In this document: positions 43,411-56,487 of the stretch, one piece after another
Numbering within the stretch: position 1 is the stretch's first letter
Layout of the letters: each line of letters opens with the position of its first letter
From: Synchiropus splendidus
Taxonomy: Eukaryota > Chordata > Actinopteri > Syngnathiformes > Callionymidae
Direction of reading: 5' to 3'
Assembly (NCBI RefSeq): GCF_027744825.2
Contig: NC_071336.1
Location: forward strand, 20,642,501 to 20,706,500
DNA length: 64,000 nt
The notes under the pieces: generated by a model
Told to the model about the DNA's origin: nothing
The model's database searches: none
Seen by the model: the letters and a program-made list of their open reading frames with translations, nothing else
Program-made: the position numbers and the translations under genes

Positions 43411-46400
43411 CCACTGGGGAAACTCTTCCATCCCTTTTAAGAGATATATCATTTTAAAACAGACTAAAGGGAGGGAAAGGAGACAAAAACTGGGGGGGGA
43501 TGGAAGGGTGGTGGGAATACTTTGGAGGGATAGATGGAGGGAGTTACACGGGAGGGAATCAGTTTGGCTTCTATATTTAACTGACCCATAAATCTGTTTT
43601 CAAATTCCCTTCAATTTAGAATCGCCTAGCATACAGGAGGAAGAGGAGAGACGACTTTTCTTTTTCACACAGTCTGTTAAGTACCACACACCATGCACAG
43701 CAAGCGTTACATTTATCCTAACAGTGTAATTGGTCCACCTCCCCTGGCTGGTGGCTCAGTTACTGGCCCTCCCTCAGGCCCCCCTGAGTATTTTTTTTCT
43801 TATTGTGTGTACACCACTGCACTCCCTCCACAGCTCTGAAATAAAGAGACATTCCTGGCCGCAACACAGACAGGGGTTCACCGGTGGGCTTTTATGGCAA
43901 GGCTAAACAAGCTAATGCTAACCCAAACTATGATCGCATGTTAACAACCTCGCTGCAGGGGTGTGTGCGCATGTGTGAGTGTTTGACTATGGATGCTTGT
44001 GTGTGGTTCGGTCGGATGCCATATGGGAATCAGGCAGTGGATTGCACCATCGGCAACAGATGAAAAGCACTTGAGCCCGATTCACACAAACGCCATTCTG
44101 CGCACACACAGACACACACAATCAATTGCTTTTGCTCTGCACCTCCCTCTTCTTTTCTGTCTCCCAACACCTTACACACACACACACACACACTATAGAT
44201 CACATGTACAAAACACACACGCTCCACAGTAAGCGGCGGTGCAATTACAATGAAGAGGACAAAAGCTTCACAGACTAAAGTAGCATCAGGGTCGGCTTGG
44301 TGTTTCACCTGGAGCCATGGAAAGGAGGGGGAATCAGAGACGGTAGGAGAGCAGTAGATGGGATCAGCAATGCAAAGGAAGAGAGTGGAAATGATGGACA
44401 GAAACCAGTGATAGAGTATATTTGATTGTTGTTAGACAAGGGGGTGAAACTCCTCACAAATGATATTTATTGATCATTCTATAACTGACATGCCTTTAAG
44501 AGGACAATGTCCCCTGAATTATCAGAGGCTAAATTTCAGCCTCACAGGAAACACATATCTGCTTTCCCATCTTCTTCAAAATTCCCTTCAATCCGTATAT
44601 ATATCATTAATTTGAGGGAGTTTGTGATTGTTTATTTATTTTTGTGGGTCGCAGGTGAAGTGTGAGGCGCCTGATCTGCAAGCCACGGAAGGAAAGCATA
44701 TTTTTTAGTCCACTGAAATACCCATGTACATGTGTCAACATGCAACGCAGAAGGTTGCCTTTGTCGCCAGTATAGGACACAAAAGTCCACTTTTCCAACG
44801 TCAATATACTAAGCCATGGGAGTGAGTATGGGTGGTTAAAATGTTAAGACAAAACTCATGACTTTAGTAATAAGATAATTCTGGCAAATTTACTGTCAAT
44901 GCGATTTATGGTTTTCACTTGGAAGGCAGACATTTTGACAGATTCATAAATTGATAAAGGGACGCAACTAAAAGAAGAAAGCTGGATAATTATGGGCCTG
45001 AAAGTGAAACTGTTACACAAACGTCATCATATATTAAAGACAAAACTTGCAAGCACTGAATGGCGCTGAATGAAAGCATGATAACGGTGCACTAAGCTCA
45101 TTTGGAGGCCTGCTCTTTCAATGTATCTATAGTGAGGCACTGAGTAAGGTGTGGATGGTGTGAAGTTGGAGAACCAGTGCTTAGGTTGACAACAACAGCA
45201 ATCAGCAGCTTCTGGTTCGACTCGGCCTGGTTTATTGAAGAATGCGGTGCAAGAAAACAGCCCTTCAGGACACTTGAGAGTTCACATAGTACGCATACAC
45301 GCGGTACCGTTCGCGTCTGTCATCACCATCACATTACAACAACAACTAGCTGTGACGCAGTAACAAACAAAAGGTTCCCTGCACTTAGTGGCTGTTCCAA
45401 GATCACTGCAGTCCAGACATGAGCACTACAAAGGACCGCATTATTTCAAACACAAAGACCAAATGTTACTTGTTGGAATTCCTGTTTTTGGAGAATCCAA
45501 AAACTGTTTTGGAACGTGTTTTTAAAACACCAAACTATTTACCTTGTAATATCTCTGTCTGACCCATTTTAAAATACAACACAAAAGCTTGCTATTTGTA
45601 GTTATGTTGGAACACCAACTTACCAGTTTATCAGCCGCGTAAGGTCAGATTTGTCAGTCCGCTTTTGAACAGAGGTGCCAACTTTCACTGTTTGTCTTGA
45701 ACATACTGTCAAGGAGCTCTGGGCACAACATGACTGGCTGGGTGAAATTCCTCTTCTCTCAGGCTACGGAGTAATGGCTTTAAACACAGCTGGGTTTGAG
45801 CCTCTTCGGTTTACAACCAATAAGGTTTGCCATCTGCAAACAATGCCCAAGAATATTTTGTTGCCCTTCTTCATTTGGTTAACCTCAAGTCTTTATGGAT
45901 ACCGAGGGGTGGCTCAGGGTGATGGCATTTGACTTGAGACGAGGGCCAGAGTGAAATGCTGACTAATCTATAACATCTGGCACGTTTTATGGGAGAAAGA
46001 AGAGAGGGAGAAAATCCTGTGAGGTTGGCAGGTGGAGGAGTTCCTAGCTGTATTCACACACGCTGCCACGCACGAACAGACACGCACTTACATACACAAA
46101 GGCCGACTACTTCCAATGCCAAGCAGTTATTTAATGATCCAAAACGTCAACACTTTCCCGGCTGATTCTTCACTACCACATGCGCACACACCTGGACATT
46201 ACCCAAAACTTTCCCACACATCGAAAATATAGCTCATCTCGAATGCATGGCTTGTGCTTTTTGGAAATCATCACCTTGGCCTCTTCTCCCAAAGCATGGC
46301 CCCTTGTCTGAGGTGCTGTCAGCATCTGAAGCGGTAATAAACAATGCAAGAAACAGATGTGTGTGTGTGTGTGTTCTCAATACAGATACATTTTTCTGTT

Positions 46401-48367
46401 TATTTGGCAGTCTCAGTAGATCGGTTTTCAATCAGAGACAGGATTAAGTGCAAGCATGTCTCGCCTTGTTAATTCAGAAAGAGTCGGAAATACTGTAACT
46501 GTTACTTCTTCAACAACGTAAACATGATCAGTGGGCCAACATGGCTGCTAAGAACAGCGCTTAGAAGCGCTTAGAACAAATGGAAATTACCATTGGCTAG
46601 CAATGAAACACTTTCTTTGCAAGAACTTTTCCAAGTTTCCCAGTAGTGCAGGACAGTCTTTGACATGCGCGGGACACCACCCACCGGGAAGAAGTCTATG
46701 AGGCCTGTGGCATTATTAGTCTGCATCTTGGATGATGGAATATAGCTGTATATACGACCACAAATAAACTACTTATTCACATGTGTGTTAGCCAGCATGT
46801 TAGCCAGTTATTGAAAGTCCTCATCTTTATATTTGGATATATAATAAATATATAGAATATATTTATCATTTGGTCACCCAATATTCAATCCATGAAATGC
46901 CAGTATGCACTGTTTATTAATGGTTAATATTTTTACAAAAATGAAGTCACCTTTTTTTTAAATCAAAGCAAGAAAATCACAGTAGTAAGCATGTTAATTT
47001 AGTTTATTTGACAAAAATAAATTAATATCAGAGATAATTGAGTAGACTAAAACCTCATTTGACTCAAGCAATAATGGGGTGAAAAAAAAACAACAGAAAA
47101 ACAAACAGGAACAGCAATTAAACAAAATATAATTAAAATCTAAATCAAACTTTCACACACACTTTGAAGACCAATATGTATAATATCATTGCATTCCAAA
47201 AAACATTCTAGTCTGTTTAAAAAATGCACTGAAACACGTTGAGTAGCATGTCTTCAGTGCATCAATCATATTGTGTGTTCACACAGAAGCTGACTCTTTC
47301 GCAACCATTGTATCCAGGTCTGGCTTCATTACTGAATACAAAAAAAACAAAAAAAAAAAAACAAATCAAATTTCAGTGTTTAACTCTCCTAATGAATATC
47401 CCAATGCATTGCTTGGAATACACAACGCTGTTACTATATTATCAATTCAACCCTGTCATGACGCAGCACAGGTTTCCCCTCAACTCTTTCTTCACTAAGA
47501 GCACAATCCCATGTTCTGCTCACCTAGATGAGAAGAACAGCAACAAATTGGATTTCGCATGGATGATAGTGTGATGAAAGATTGTGTGTTTTTCTCATCT
47601 ACCACCAGTGCTGTTAGAGAGTGGCATGATTAAATAAACCCTTGCCCAAGTTTCAATAAACACATTATAACAATTGCGTTTCCTTGACAAAGATTTAGGG
47701 ACTGGTGTGATGCGATTGGATTACTGGGGAACATTGAGCTTTTTAATGGTGTTTTGGCCCTGCCTTTAGTTGAACATATACCACCGCTTGAGCAGAAGTT
47801 TCTCCTTCCTCTTTTGACTCAACGGCACTTATTTTCTTTCACTTTAAAGAAACATCTTATTATCACAAAAAGCCATATGTTTGGTCCTTTCTGTTCCTTA
47901 TTATCGGCATGTAGAACCATACTTCCCTTGGACTGTTGTGCTCCAGACCCTGAAAAATTCAGAACTTTAATCCATATAATAATGAGAAATGAACTGCAGT
48001 GGTTCAAATAATTAGAATTATTGTTAGTTATTATTCATGCAATTATTATTATTATTATTAGAATGAGTGCAGGACTGTTCAGAACTATTAATTTCAGCAT
48101 CCAAGTGGAAAATAGACTCTGCAGAAACACGTCTTTGTTGCATTGACCTCAAGTGGGGAGACAACAAGAAGTGAAAAGTCAAAGCAGCAGCATCAGTGGT
48201 TAAGTTATGGATCCAGAACTCGTGCCAATTATTAGCACTAACATATGCATAAATGCCTGACTCCATAGAATACTGTTTAAAGGTTTCGGCAACATCTCGA
48301 CTGAATAGTTCTATCAAGAAAAGCATCTCTGTGTTGAAGAGATCACAGCTGGTTACAAGCAACTTCA

Positions 48368-48369
<2 letters not shown>
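43411..48369. other. Non-genic stretch
   Basis: No gene supported. It holds a short (CA)n run at 44174-44192, a (GT)n run at about 46358-46374, a tandem pair of the word AGCGCTTAGA near 46557, and A-rich or AT-rich sequence at 46840-47180 and 47341-47362. A good minus-strand donor look-alike (AAACTG with GTAAGTTGG) near 45625 lacks a convincing acceptor. Confidence 0.4.
48042..48060. repeat. (ATT)n trinucleotide tract
   Basis: Nineteen bp of ATT units. Confidence 0.9.

Positions 48370-48447
<78 letters not shown>
48370..48447. repeat. (CA)39 microsatellite
   Basis: Seventy-eight bp of perfect CA. Together with the GT array at 48650-48700 it forms complementary arms on one strand. Confidence 0.97.
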
Positions 48448-48449
<2 letters not shown>

Positions 48450-48649
48450 CGCACGCACAGTGCTGCCAACATGAATTATTTATATGAATTGTGAAGTAAA
48501 ATATGAATCATCGCAGACCCAGAGCAGCAAAAGGAACAGAAGTCTGATTCAAGAATGACTAACAGGTGAGGGTGAAGTATAACTACTGCAGAAATATATA
48601 TGAACATGAGCAAATAAAATCAGAGGTGGAGATCAGTTCACAGTTGTTT

Positions 48650-48662
48650 TGTGTGTGTGTGT

Positions 48663-48700
<38 letters not shown>
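48650..48700. repeat. (GT)25 microsatellite, one interruption
   Basis: Fifty-one bp of GT with a GTGG interruption near 48662, then a short (GA) run. Its orientation is opposite to that of the CA array 203 bp upstream. Confidence 0.95.
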
Positions 48701-48708
<8 letters not shown>

Positions 48709-50046
48709 GGCTGCTGTAATCTACTATCGTGGGAAGATCGCACTAAACGCTCATCTGTCAGTCTTTCATTGATTTAACTCCCTGTGTCAGAAGACACTCA
48801 TAATCATACTCAGGTATGACCCAACGCTATCCATTTATGACTCTGGCAGGTGGAGACAAGCTGATTAATAACACCACTCAGGCTTCCTCCCTTTGAAGCT
48901 CCACTCCTGCTCGGATAACACACTGTTACAAGGAGTTAATTTAAGTGGAAAAATATCCAAGCTCAGTGAATACACACAATGTCTTTACGTAGACATGGAA
49001 TTCCATACACACATGTACATACATGCACGAGACTGCACCTTCCATCTGACAGTAATGAAAAAGTAACAAATACTTTGATGCCTGTTTGACCTTCAGTGTT
49101 TTTTGGAAGGTTTCAGTGAATTACTTGGTCGAATAACATTTTATTGGTGAGAGTTGTAAAAGAGGAGGATTTGTTTTGCGTTGATGCTCTAAGGTGTGTT
49201 TCTAGTTATGATTTCTTCTGCGCTGCAGACTGAGCTCATACGAAAAAATCTGGTCTTAATTCCTTTCTTCTGGGAGAGATGTAGAAGTTCTCTGTGTCAT
49301 GTTGATGAGCTTTTTATTTCTCCTATAAAAGAATAGCAAATTTCTTTGGCTTCAAAAGCAGAACAGCTTTGATGAAAACTTTAAGCATCACCGCCTGTCG
49401 AAAAAGTCGAGCTCAAATAAGCGCGAGACGTTATTTGGAAGAGCTTGTATTGGCGGAATCGGGGTGATTCTGTTTCCGTGGCTTCCTCCTGTTGTTTTGG
49501 TCAGCAGAACATTTAAATGGAAAACATGTGATAGGGCCTGGGACTTTTACGTTTTGGGATGTTCGCTGCTCTACCTCACAACTCGGACTTGATGGAGCTT
49601 TGACCAGGTGACCAATATTGTTATAGTCTAAATGCACTTTTGTTTTGACTGAAATGCATCACGATAACTAAATAAAATAAAAGCTCAACAATGTATTTAC
49701 AGTAAAATGTCCTGACTGTAAACAAAGCCAATATTCATCTAAATATCTGACTTACATTAGTTATGTTGAAAAGTTTCAACCTTTCAACACAAACTGGGTT
49801 GAACGAATAAGCGGGTTATATTTCGGCGGGTGACTTGACGTGGCGCATGATAAAAAAAGTGACATTGATTAATGACACAACTGTGCGACAATATGTGGCT
49901 GTGGCAAATATTATCATGCCAAATCACTCAAACTTAAAGAGACAAGCAGCAAAGCAAAATAAGAACAGGAACCCAAACAGCATTATAATGAGAAAGAAAT
50001 TGTTTTATTAATGTTGCCGCCTTTCCTCTCGCTTTCTGTCTTTTAG
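48701..50046. other. Non-genic stretch
   Basis: Nothing supported until the pyrimidine tract at 50020-50046 that precedes the next candidate. Confidence 0.4.
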
Positions 50047-50187
50047 AGGCGTTTCAGCATAGCTCACAGTTCTCCCCCGCTTTGGCTCTCTCCTTGGAGG
50101 GAAAGTCAAAAGGTTTTTCATTTATCTCATGCTGAAGACGAGGCACAAAACACGTCTCCCCAGAGAGACCCACGAGGAAACTGCTAA
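50047..50187 (+). CDS. Candidate terminal exon, 46 codons, unknown product
   Basis: The acceptor is strong: GCCTTTCCTCTCGCTTTC, then TGTCTTTTAG. From it, phase 0 stays open for 46 codons to TAA at 50185. The text starts RRFSIAHSSPPLWLSPWR and later has HAEDEAQNTSPQRDPRG, a proline/serine/charged C-terminal-like tail. The block is GC-richer than its flanks. No polyadenylation signal is seen close by, no partner exon is assigned and the family is not recognised. Confidence 0.27.
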   Translation, partial: RRFSIAHSSPPLWLSPWRESQKVFHLSHAEDEAQNTSPQRDPRGNC

Positions 50188-53100
50188 CACCTTGCCCTAA
50201 ATATCTGATCTTGGAGAAGCAGAAAATAGAATGCACGTATTTGTTTGGAGGGACGAAGACTTACCTCATTCCCCAGACGCACTGCTGTCATTGAACATAT
50301 TTTTTGCTTTGTTTAGGATATAAAAATACTTTGTTTGAAGAGAGATGCACCTCTCAGGAGATAATTGTACTGATCTGCAAGCATGAGACACAGTCGACAA
50401 GTGGGTTTGGATTATATGTAAGCATGTGTGTTCTTCCCCGCTTGTGAGTCGGATGTCTACTGAGTTGCAAATGTTGCTGTTAGCACGGCAAGTTCTGCTA
50501 TTATAAGACCTAAATAAATAAATAGTTTTTAAATAAAGCTTTTTAGTATTTCCATGTATGAAATAAATATCAATAATTTTTTTTTAACCACAATCTGGGT
50601 GTTTGGTCTAAATGTAACCTCAGAAGAGGCCAACAACATTTTCCAATAGCAACTCATCGTAACAGATACTGTGAAGAATATTCTACCGAATAATCTCAGG
50701 GGTACCGGATGCTCAAAATCGTGATAGAGGCATAACGCAGTAGCCATGTGCCCTTTAAAACAGCACGGCAACAACGGAGAACACAGTCGGAAAGGATGCT
50801 CACGTTTGGATTGATGAGGAAGTGAAGCTGCGAGTGATTTTTAATCCACAGTACATGTGACATATTGCAACATAATAGATGATAACTAAACATATACATT
50901 CAGAAGCTTGTCTCCCTTTCACCTCCGCTTGCGTCACTACTACTGGGCCGCATACTGCAGGAAGAGTGGAGGGTCATTCAAAACATGCACACAGCAGATG
51001 ATATGCAGATAGCTATGCAAACACGCATGCTTTAATGGCTGGTCAAAAATATTAGCAGTATTAAGATTCACTACAGTTAGTGTGTTTTTAATGTGTTTCC
51101 ATCTCAAGGTCCATATATAATACAATATATAAAGGATATATATAACAAGCAAACATGGCATTTACTGTAGTACTTCACACATATGCACCAGACTGACAAG
51201 AGTTGATCAGTGTCAGTGAAAACCAGTAATGTCAGTCACAGCTGTTAGCTATGTTTCCTGCGCAGCCTCCTTCTCCCTCATACACTTTCTCCTTTCGCCA
51301 TGTTGCTCCCAGCTATGCTAAATCATTCTGATTCATACATTTATGAAAACTAGCACCTCTGACGGAACAGCTTGAATGTTGAGCAGCAAAATGTTCAAAT
51401 AGATTTGGAGCTCAGTGGCCACGGTTACGTGACACCCCAGAAAACCCACATTTTGCCTTAGTCTGCATGTAAACAATTTTGTCGGACTCTCTGAGATAAA
51501 TTGAAATTTCTCTTAGTTGGACTTGGTAAGATTGGACGAGGTATATTGGACGAATAAAGAAATGTCTAGAGGAAGAAGTCAACTAGTAACGCTACAGAGT
51601 GCAGCAATCTGACTCAGCGGCTTAATCGAGTTTCTGCTTTCCTCTGACTTTCCTCTGCATGTAAACGTGGTCAATATTGGGGGCTAATCTCCGAGGCAGT
51701 CCCACATGTTCGCTCAGTACCTGCATCAACATTAAACTGTGCGTGGGCTAACTAGTGACAGCATTTGTACAAAAATGAGGCGTACAAGAGCAGTTAGAAG
51801 ACCTGACCCACCATCTTTGGATATACATCAGCAGAGAAGCAACGCACCATTAAAACTATCAAGACTTATGGGAATCAGACTGTGCACATATCAAACCAGT
51901 GAATTCTTTCTTTCCACCTTTGTCACCTCTCCACAGACATACAAACGCTTACTCAGAAACTTTCAGGATCTGCCGCTGTCTCTTGGCTACAGGGCTAGTA
52001 GGATACCCCTGCTTCTTGGCAGCCATTTCTAAGTCCAGCAGGAAAACTGTGCTGTGGGCTCATGTCTGACTCATTCGGCATCCGCTCTGCTTTTTGTTTT
52101 TACATGAATGTGAGTGTTTTTCCGACTCGGAATGCACCTCAGTATTGTATAGTGCATATGTGAAAATGTGTTTTGTGCATGGCAGTAAAACTGAGGCGAC
52201 GCCAACAAAGAACTTTCTTTCTATTGTTTCGAAACTTTTTTTTTTTCAGCAACAAGAAGATTCCCAAATGCAATTTTCTGCTGTTCTTCTTTTTTGATCA
52301 ACTTGAGAAAGGCATTTGAAATAGATTTGTGAATATATAAGAGACAGATCCGCATGTTCCCTCCTTTCATTTTATTTGGGCTGCTCTGCCTGCGGGAAAC
52401 AAGGAAGCTTTGACATTTAACATCAAGCCCTATTCGCCTCAGATTGTACAGGGACACCCCGGATTCTGAATTATTCGAATTGTTGTTGAATATTGCTTCA
52501 TTTATGGATGTGCGAGGGAGTCGTTTTATGAAAGTGTAAGAAGGGCTGTAATTATTAAAGCATATCTGTTTACATTTTTCTGTTTTCGTAATGAGTTCCA
52601 TGTGCACCTCTTACTGCTGCTTTTACTGTGTCCTGTCTGGGCTTGCAGGTTAGCCTTTTGTTTTTAATTACCTCCATTCATTCCTTCCGTGTCTCGCCAC
52701 TCCAGATTACCCAAAATAACCTGAGCATTCATGTTTTCTGATGTTTAAAAAAAATGCTCTTATTGAGGTTTCGGGTTATTTTTTTCATGGGATCCCATGA
52801 AGAGAGAGTTTTTCAACTCCTATCTCAGGTTAGAGTCACTGAGTTAAAAAGTATTAAGAATTGTTCAGCCCCCGTAACAAGGCTAGGCAGTTAGAAACAC
52901 ACAACAGAACAAGAAGTGTGTATTGGCAAGGATCACAATACAATAACAAAGCCTACGGTGGCACTGAAGGGCAAATGACAAACACAAAGGAAAAGCACAA
53001 CCACAAACCCAGAAACACACTGACAAAAACACAATTACATAATTAAAAGCGCAACCACCCAAACAGAAACATATTTACAATTTAGAAAAACCTGAATCAC

Positions 53101-53397
53101 AATTATAAAATCAGAATCACAACATTTTCCCTCAATGTGAAGAGTAAAATACATTAAATGTACGTAATGAGTACGAATGTGTACATCCTCCATATTGACG
53201 TGCAATCTACAGTAGGCTTTGTCACGGCAAGTACACGCCCCTTTTCCAGTTTGTGCTAATATTGTTATGATTTTGATTGTGTAATGTAATTCTGTAATTT
53301 GGGGGGTTTGTCCTTTTGAGTTGGTGTTTGTCCTTTGCCCCTCAGTTCCAGGGGCTACAACTTGTTGCAATATATTGCCATAAGATACGTTACTGTT
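50188..53397. other. Non-genic stretch
   Basis: No gene supported. A minus-strand ATG at 50291 opens nine codons that end exactly at a very good donor (ATGAG with GTAAGTC, 50264 downward), with a TATA-like string about 30-40 bp before it. The interval 51420-51670 shares words (GTCGGACT, CATGTAAAC) with 27296-27425. AT-rich sequence dominates 50500-50580 and 51110-51150. Confidence 0.35.
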
Positions 53398-53695
53398 GTA
53401 GTCAAGACCAATTAACCTTAGACCAGGTGACACCAAGACTGAGACCAGTTTGTTGAAATGATAGCATTTCAGTTCTTGATTTATGAAAAAATAGACTACA
53501 GTTTCATTTAAACAGTACGAAATGAATGACTATATTTGACTAATAGATTTGTGCGTCTGTATTGTTTGGTCGCAGTCTTGGACCCCAACATTGGTCTTGG
53601 TCTGGACTTGGTGTCGGGCCCTCAAAGTCCAAGTGTTGGACTCTGAACAGGTGTCTGAGCCCAGAGAGAGTCTTGGGTTAGGTGGCCTTGACTAC
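53398..53695. mobile_element. Short element with terminal inverted repeats (MITE-like)
   Basis: The left end GTAGTCAAGACCAATTAACC and the reverse complement of the right end (GTAGTCAAGGCCACCTAACC) agree at most positions. Subterminal GACCAAGACT/AGTCTTGG words recur inside in both orientations. At about 298 bp with no coding capacity it fits a non-autonomous DNA transposon. This sequence style (repeated CAAGACC/GGTCTTG) is common in fish. No clear target-site duplication is seen. Confidence 0.55.
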
Positions 53696-54369
53696 TATTT
53701 TTTAAGATTATGTTTGAAATAACGTCACTGGTCAGTAAAACATTCACTGCTCCACAAGCTGTATCAGACTACGATGGCCAGAAGTGGACAAAAAGTCAGT
53801 CTCACTTAAGAGGGATTCATGAGATTTATTGATCTATTTGAGATAGAATACATACTGATAGAAGATGCCTTGATATCCTCCACCTTCAAATTTGTATATG
53901 ATTTTAATATCAATATGCTATAGTGTCACCATACTTCATACATGTGAAAATTACCCTATACATCCTAAACTATTGGAGCTAAAGGGTCTCACACTCCGAG
54001 CTGAGATTAAAAACACGAGTGCCCTGCTTATCTAAGTATGTATTTATTTAAAACAGCAGAATGCATGACTGTTTTCTTTCACTTTTTGAAGTCATTCATT
54101 TATCCATTCTGAGTTGCTTATCTGCAGTCGGTCCACGCTACAAGTTGACAGGCCATCACCCAGCAATGGCACCTCCTGACGAAACCGTTTGTGTACCATG
54201 AGAGGAAATTGGAGTGCCAAATCAATAATACGTCGCAAACGCGACAATTTTTACTTTTGTCTTGAACGTGACTCTTGCGCGATGCTACCTCATGACCGCT
54301 ACTGTGACGTAAATGTGGATGCAAAAATATGCTCTCCTTTAAAAAAGCAGGTTAGACTGATAATCTTCT
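53696..54369. other. Non-genic stretch
   Basis: No gene. The segment 54190-54320 is CpG-rich (ATACGTCGCAAACGCGAC) and may be a repeat remnant. Confidence 0.4.
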
Positions 54370-54515
54370 TGACTCAAGCTGTTTAATGACCATTGCTAAT
54401 GCCGCTGCGCTCGCCCCTCTCTTTGTCTCGTCTGTGTAGGCAGCCTAATCGCTGCTGACAGTCAGCTTTGCTCTTTTATTAGCTCTGCGTCGCTTGCAAT
54501 CAGTGACAGTGAAGT
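54370..54515. promoter_or_regulatory. Possible conserved non-coding element
   Basis: A repeat-free block of mixed GC contains GCAGCCTAATCGCTGC, TTTTATTAGC and TGCAATCAGTGACAG. It resembles developmental enhancers in texture only; conservation has not been checked. Confidence 0.18.
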
Positions 54516-55633
54516 CAGGCAGCAGGAAAGAGCTTGTGTGAACTCAAAACCCACTTGGGCCTGACGTTCAGTCTGGCACACGCTCGCTCAAATAATTGTG
54601 TGCATTTACACAAAGAAACACGGACCGCATCTAATGGGCAAACATGTATTTGTTTGCACGTCTGCACGCACGAGCATGACAGTAAACATGAGCACGCACG
54701 CTGCTGTTTTCCAAAATGATAAAAGGGACTGGGCTGGAGAGTCACTGGCCTCCACGTATGTGGGTCAGGCCGATGCAAAGCTGTATTGATTTTTTTTGGA
54801 CTGTGTCTGACTGTCGGTGCCATGTTCAAAAAAAGGGTTGAGCGCTAATATGACAGCCAGCACGCTAATACAAACGCACACATGCTCACTCACAAACGTG
54901 ATGCTGCACAGTTTTCCGGCATTTTCTTGTCAGTGCCTCTTGAACTGGCAGACAATGGACTTATTTGATAAAGAGGCGGACTGACACTCGGACAGACAAT
55001 TTGTGAGTGACAGGGCGGTAGAAGAAAGGGGTGGGGAGGGGGAGGTTGAATAGGGAGAGTGAGGAATTTGCTTCAGCCTTTTTAAAGAATGTAGCGTCAC
55101 CCATATGTCCGTCTGCCCTGGTGCATACTCGGTGGAGTGGAAGTTCAGGGATGCGAGAGTGCTCTTTTCCTTGCTCTACTCTATTTCCAGCCTATTTTGC
55201 AGGGCTGATGAGTCTTTCTCCCCACTCTGGTAAAGAGAAACGGCTTGTTTTGTCTGTTGCATTACAGCAGACAGTGGACATTTAGGACACTATGTAGGTC
55301 ATAGAACGGACTGCAGTAGAAATAGAGGTGAGGTCATGGCAGTTCAATGCCTATACAGTGTAAAGAAAGAAAAATACAACATTGATATTTTTGGCGCTAG
55401 TTTGGTCTCTCATGATGTTGAGATCCTTTGCTATGATGTGGGCGAATTATACGTAAAATGCAAAATTGCAGTGATCTTTTTATGAAACTTTTCAGTCGTC
55501 TCAACTTGGACTTTTTTTTCAGTTCATAATCAATCCTCTTAATAGCAGATTTTGCACCTCATATTTACCAGAACTGACCTTCTGACCCCAGCCACTGGCC
55601 AACATCTAGCACCCTAATGGGCTAATTTGTGAA
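54516..55633. other. Non-genic stretch with G-rich tract
   Basis: A G-run cluster at 55028-55053 (GGGG T GGGG A GGGGG, then GGG after 10 nt) could form a G-quadruplex on the plus strand. An acceptor-like GGACTTTTTTTTCAG ends near 55522. No exon is assigned. Confidence 0.4.
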
Positions 55634-55735
55634 ATGGCAGAAATTGGGGCTAAAGACCACTTAGCTGTAATGGCTAGCTCATCTGAATGTTCGCACGCTG
55701 CTCCGGGGAGGAGAGGAATGGGCAGCACGGCGAAG
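55634..55735 (+). CDS. Candidate first coding exon, 34 codons, unknown product
   Basis: The ATG has G at -3 and G at +4. Exactly 34 codons run to CGAAG followed by GTGAGC, a good donor in phase 0. The peptide starts MAEIGAKDHLAVMASSS and ends with a glycine/arginine-rich stretch. The last 60 bp are CpG-rich relative to the surroundings, as is common for first exons. An upstream in-frame extension to an AG at 55609 is also open. No family is recognised and no downstream exon is assigned. Confidence 0.23.
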
Positions 55736-56487
55736 GTGAGCGGCGGAATGAACACAGGTAGCAGACTGCTGTTTGCACACATCCGTCTGAGTCTCCGGCA
55801 CTTCCTCCGCTTCCATTCGTTAAACTTGCATGCTGTAGGCTTTTTATCAATTACACAGCTTTATGGTTTCTGGAGTAATTAAATCAACTCCAGTCAGCTA
55901 CCTGTGAGGTGTTTTGTGCTGTAAATTAATTCTGAAGTTTCTGTCTCACTTTCTTTTCATTTGGAACTAATGACTCATAAGTGTTTTCATGAAGACGACC
56001 AGAGGGCTGAAAGAGTGAGGAAGCTGGAATGCTGGGGTGGATTTAATGTCGTTTCTTTGACAGTGGGAAGAAGCATGATGGACATTGCAGTTGTATGTAT
56101 AAGGAACAGGTCCCTAACACCAGTCGAGGTTGTTGCTGGTCAGAAACTGTTTGGTGGGGTGTGTCCATAATGCTGGGGCTTCAGCCCAGACTTTCATTCA
56201 GCTGACACCTCCTCAATCTCACTTGAGGGAATCTAGAAGTCTATATTATATGCTTGTCCTACATCTCCTCCTCTCTGTGTGACATACCAAGAACATCTTA
56301 CTGTTGAGGCTTTCAGGTGTGGCTGGTTGTCTGCCAGGACGTCATTATTAGATAGCCTGCTCTGAACCATCTATCTGATGGTCCTTCACCAATCATAAAC
56401 CAGAGCCCATTGTGTTTGAACTTCACCACCAATGTCTGGTCCCTATTTTTTTTTTTTTTTCCAAGTGGGCCACCGTGTATGTATTTA
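55736..56487. other. Non-genic stretch
   Basis: No gene supported. The segment 55840-55935 has several TAATT words (GAGTAATTAAATC, GTAAATTAATTC). A 15-base T-run at 56446-56460 lies just before the transposon. Confidence 0.4.

Noticed and set aside
45620..45760. Minus-strand open block before AAACTG with GTAAGTTGG
   Set aside because: Excellent donor look-alike, but no polypyrimidine acceptor at any reasonable distance.
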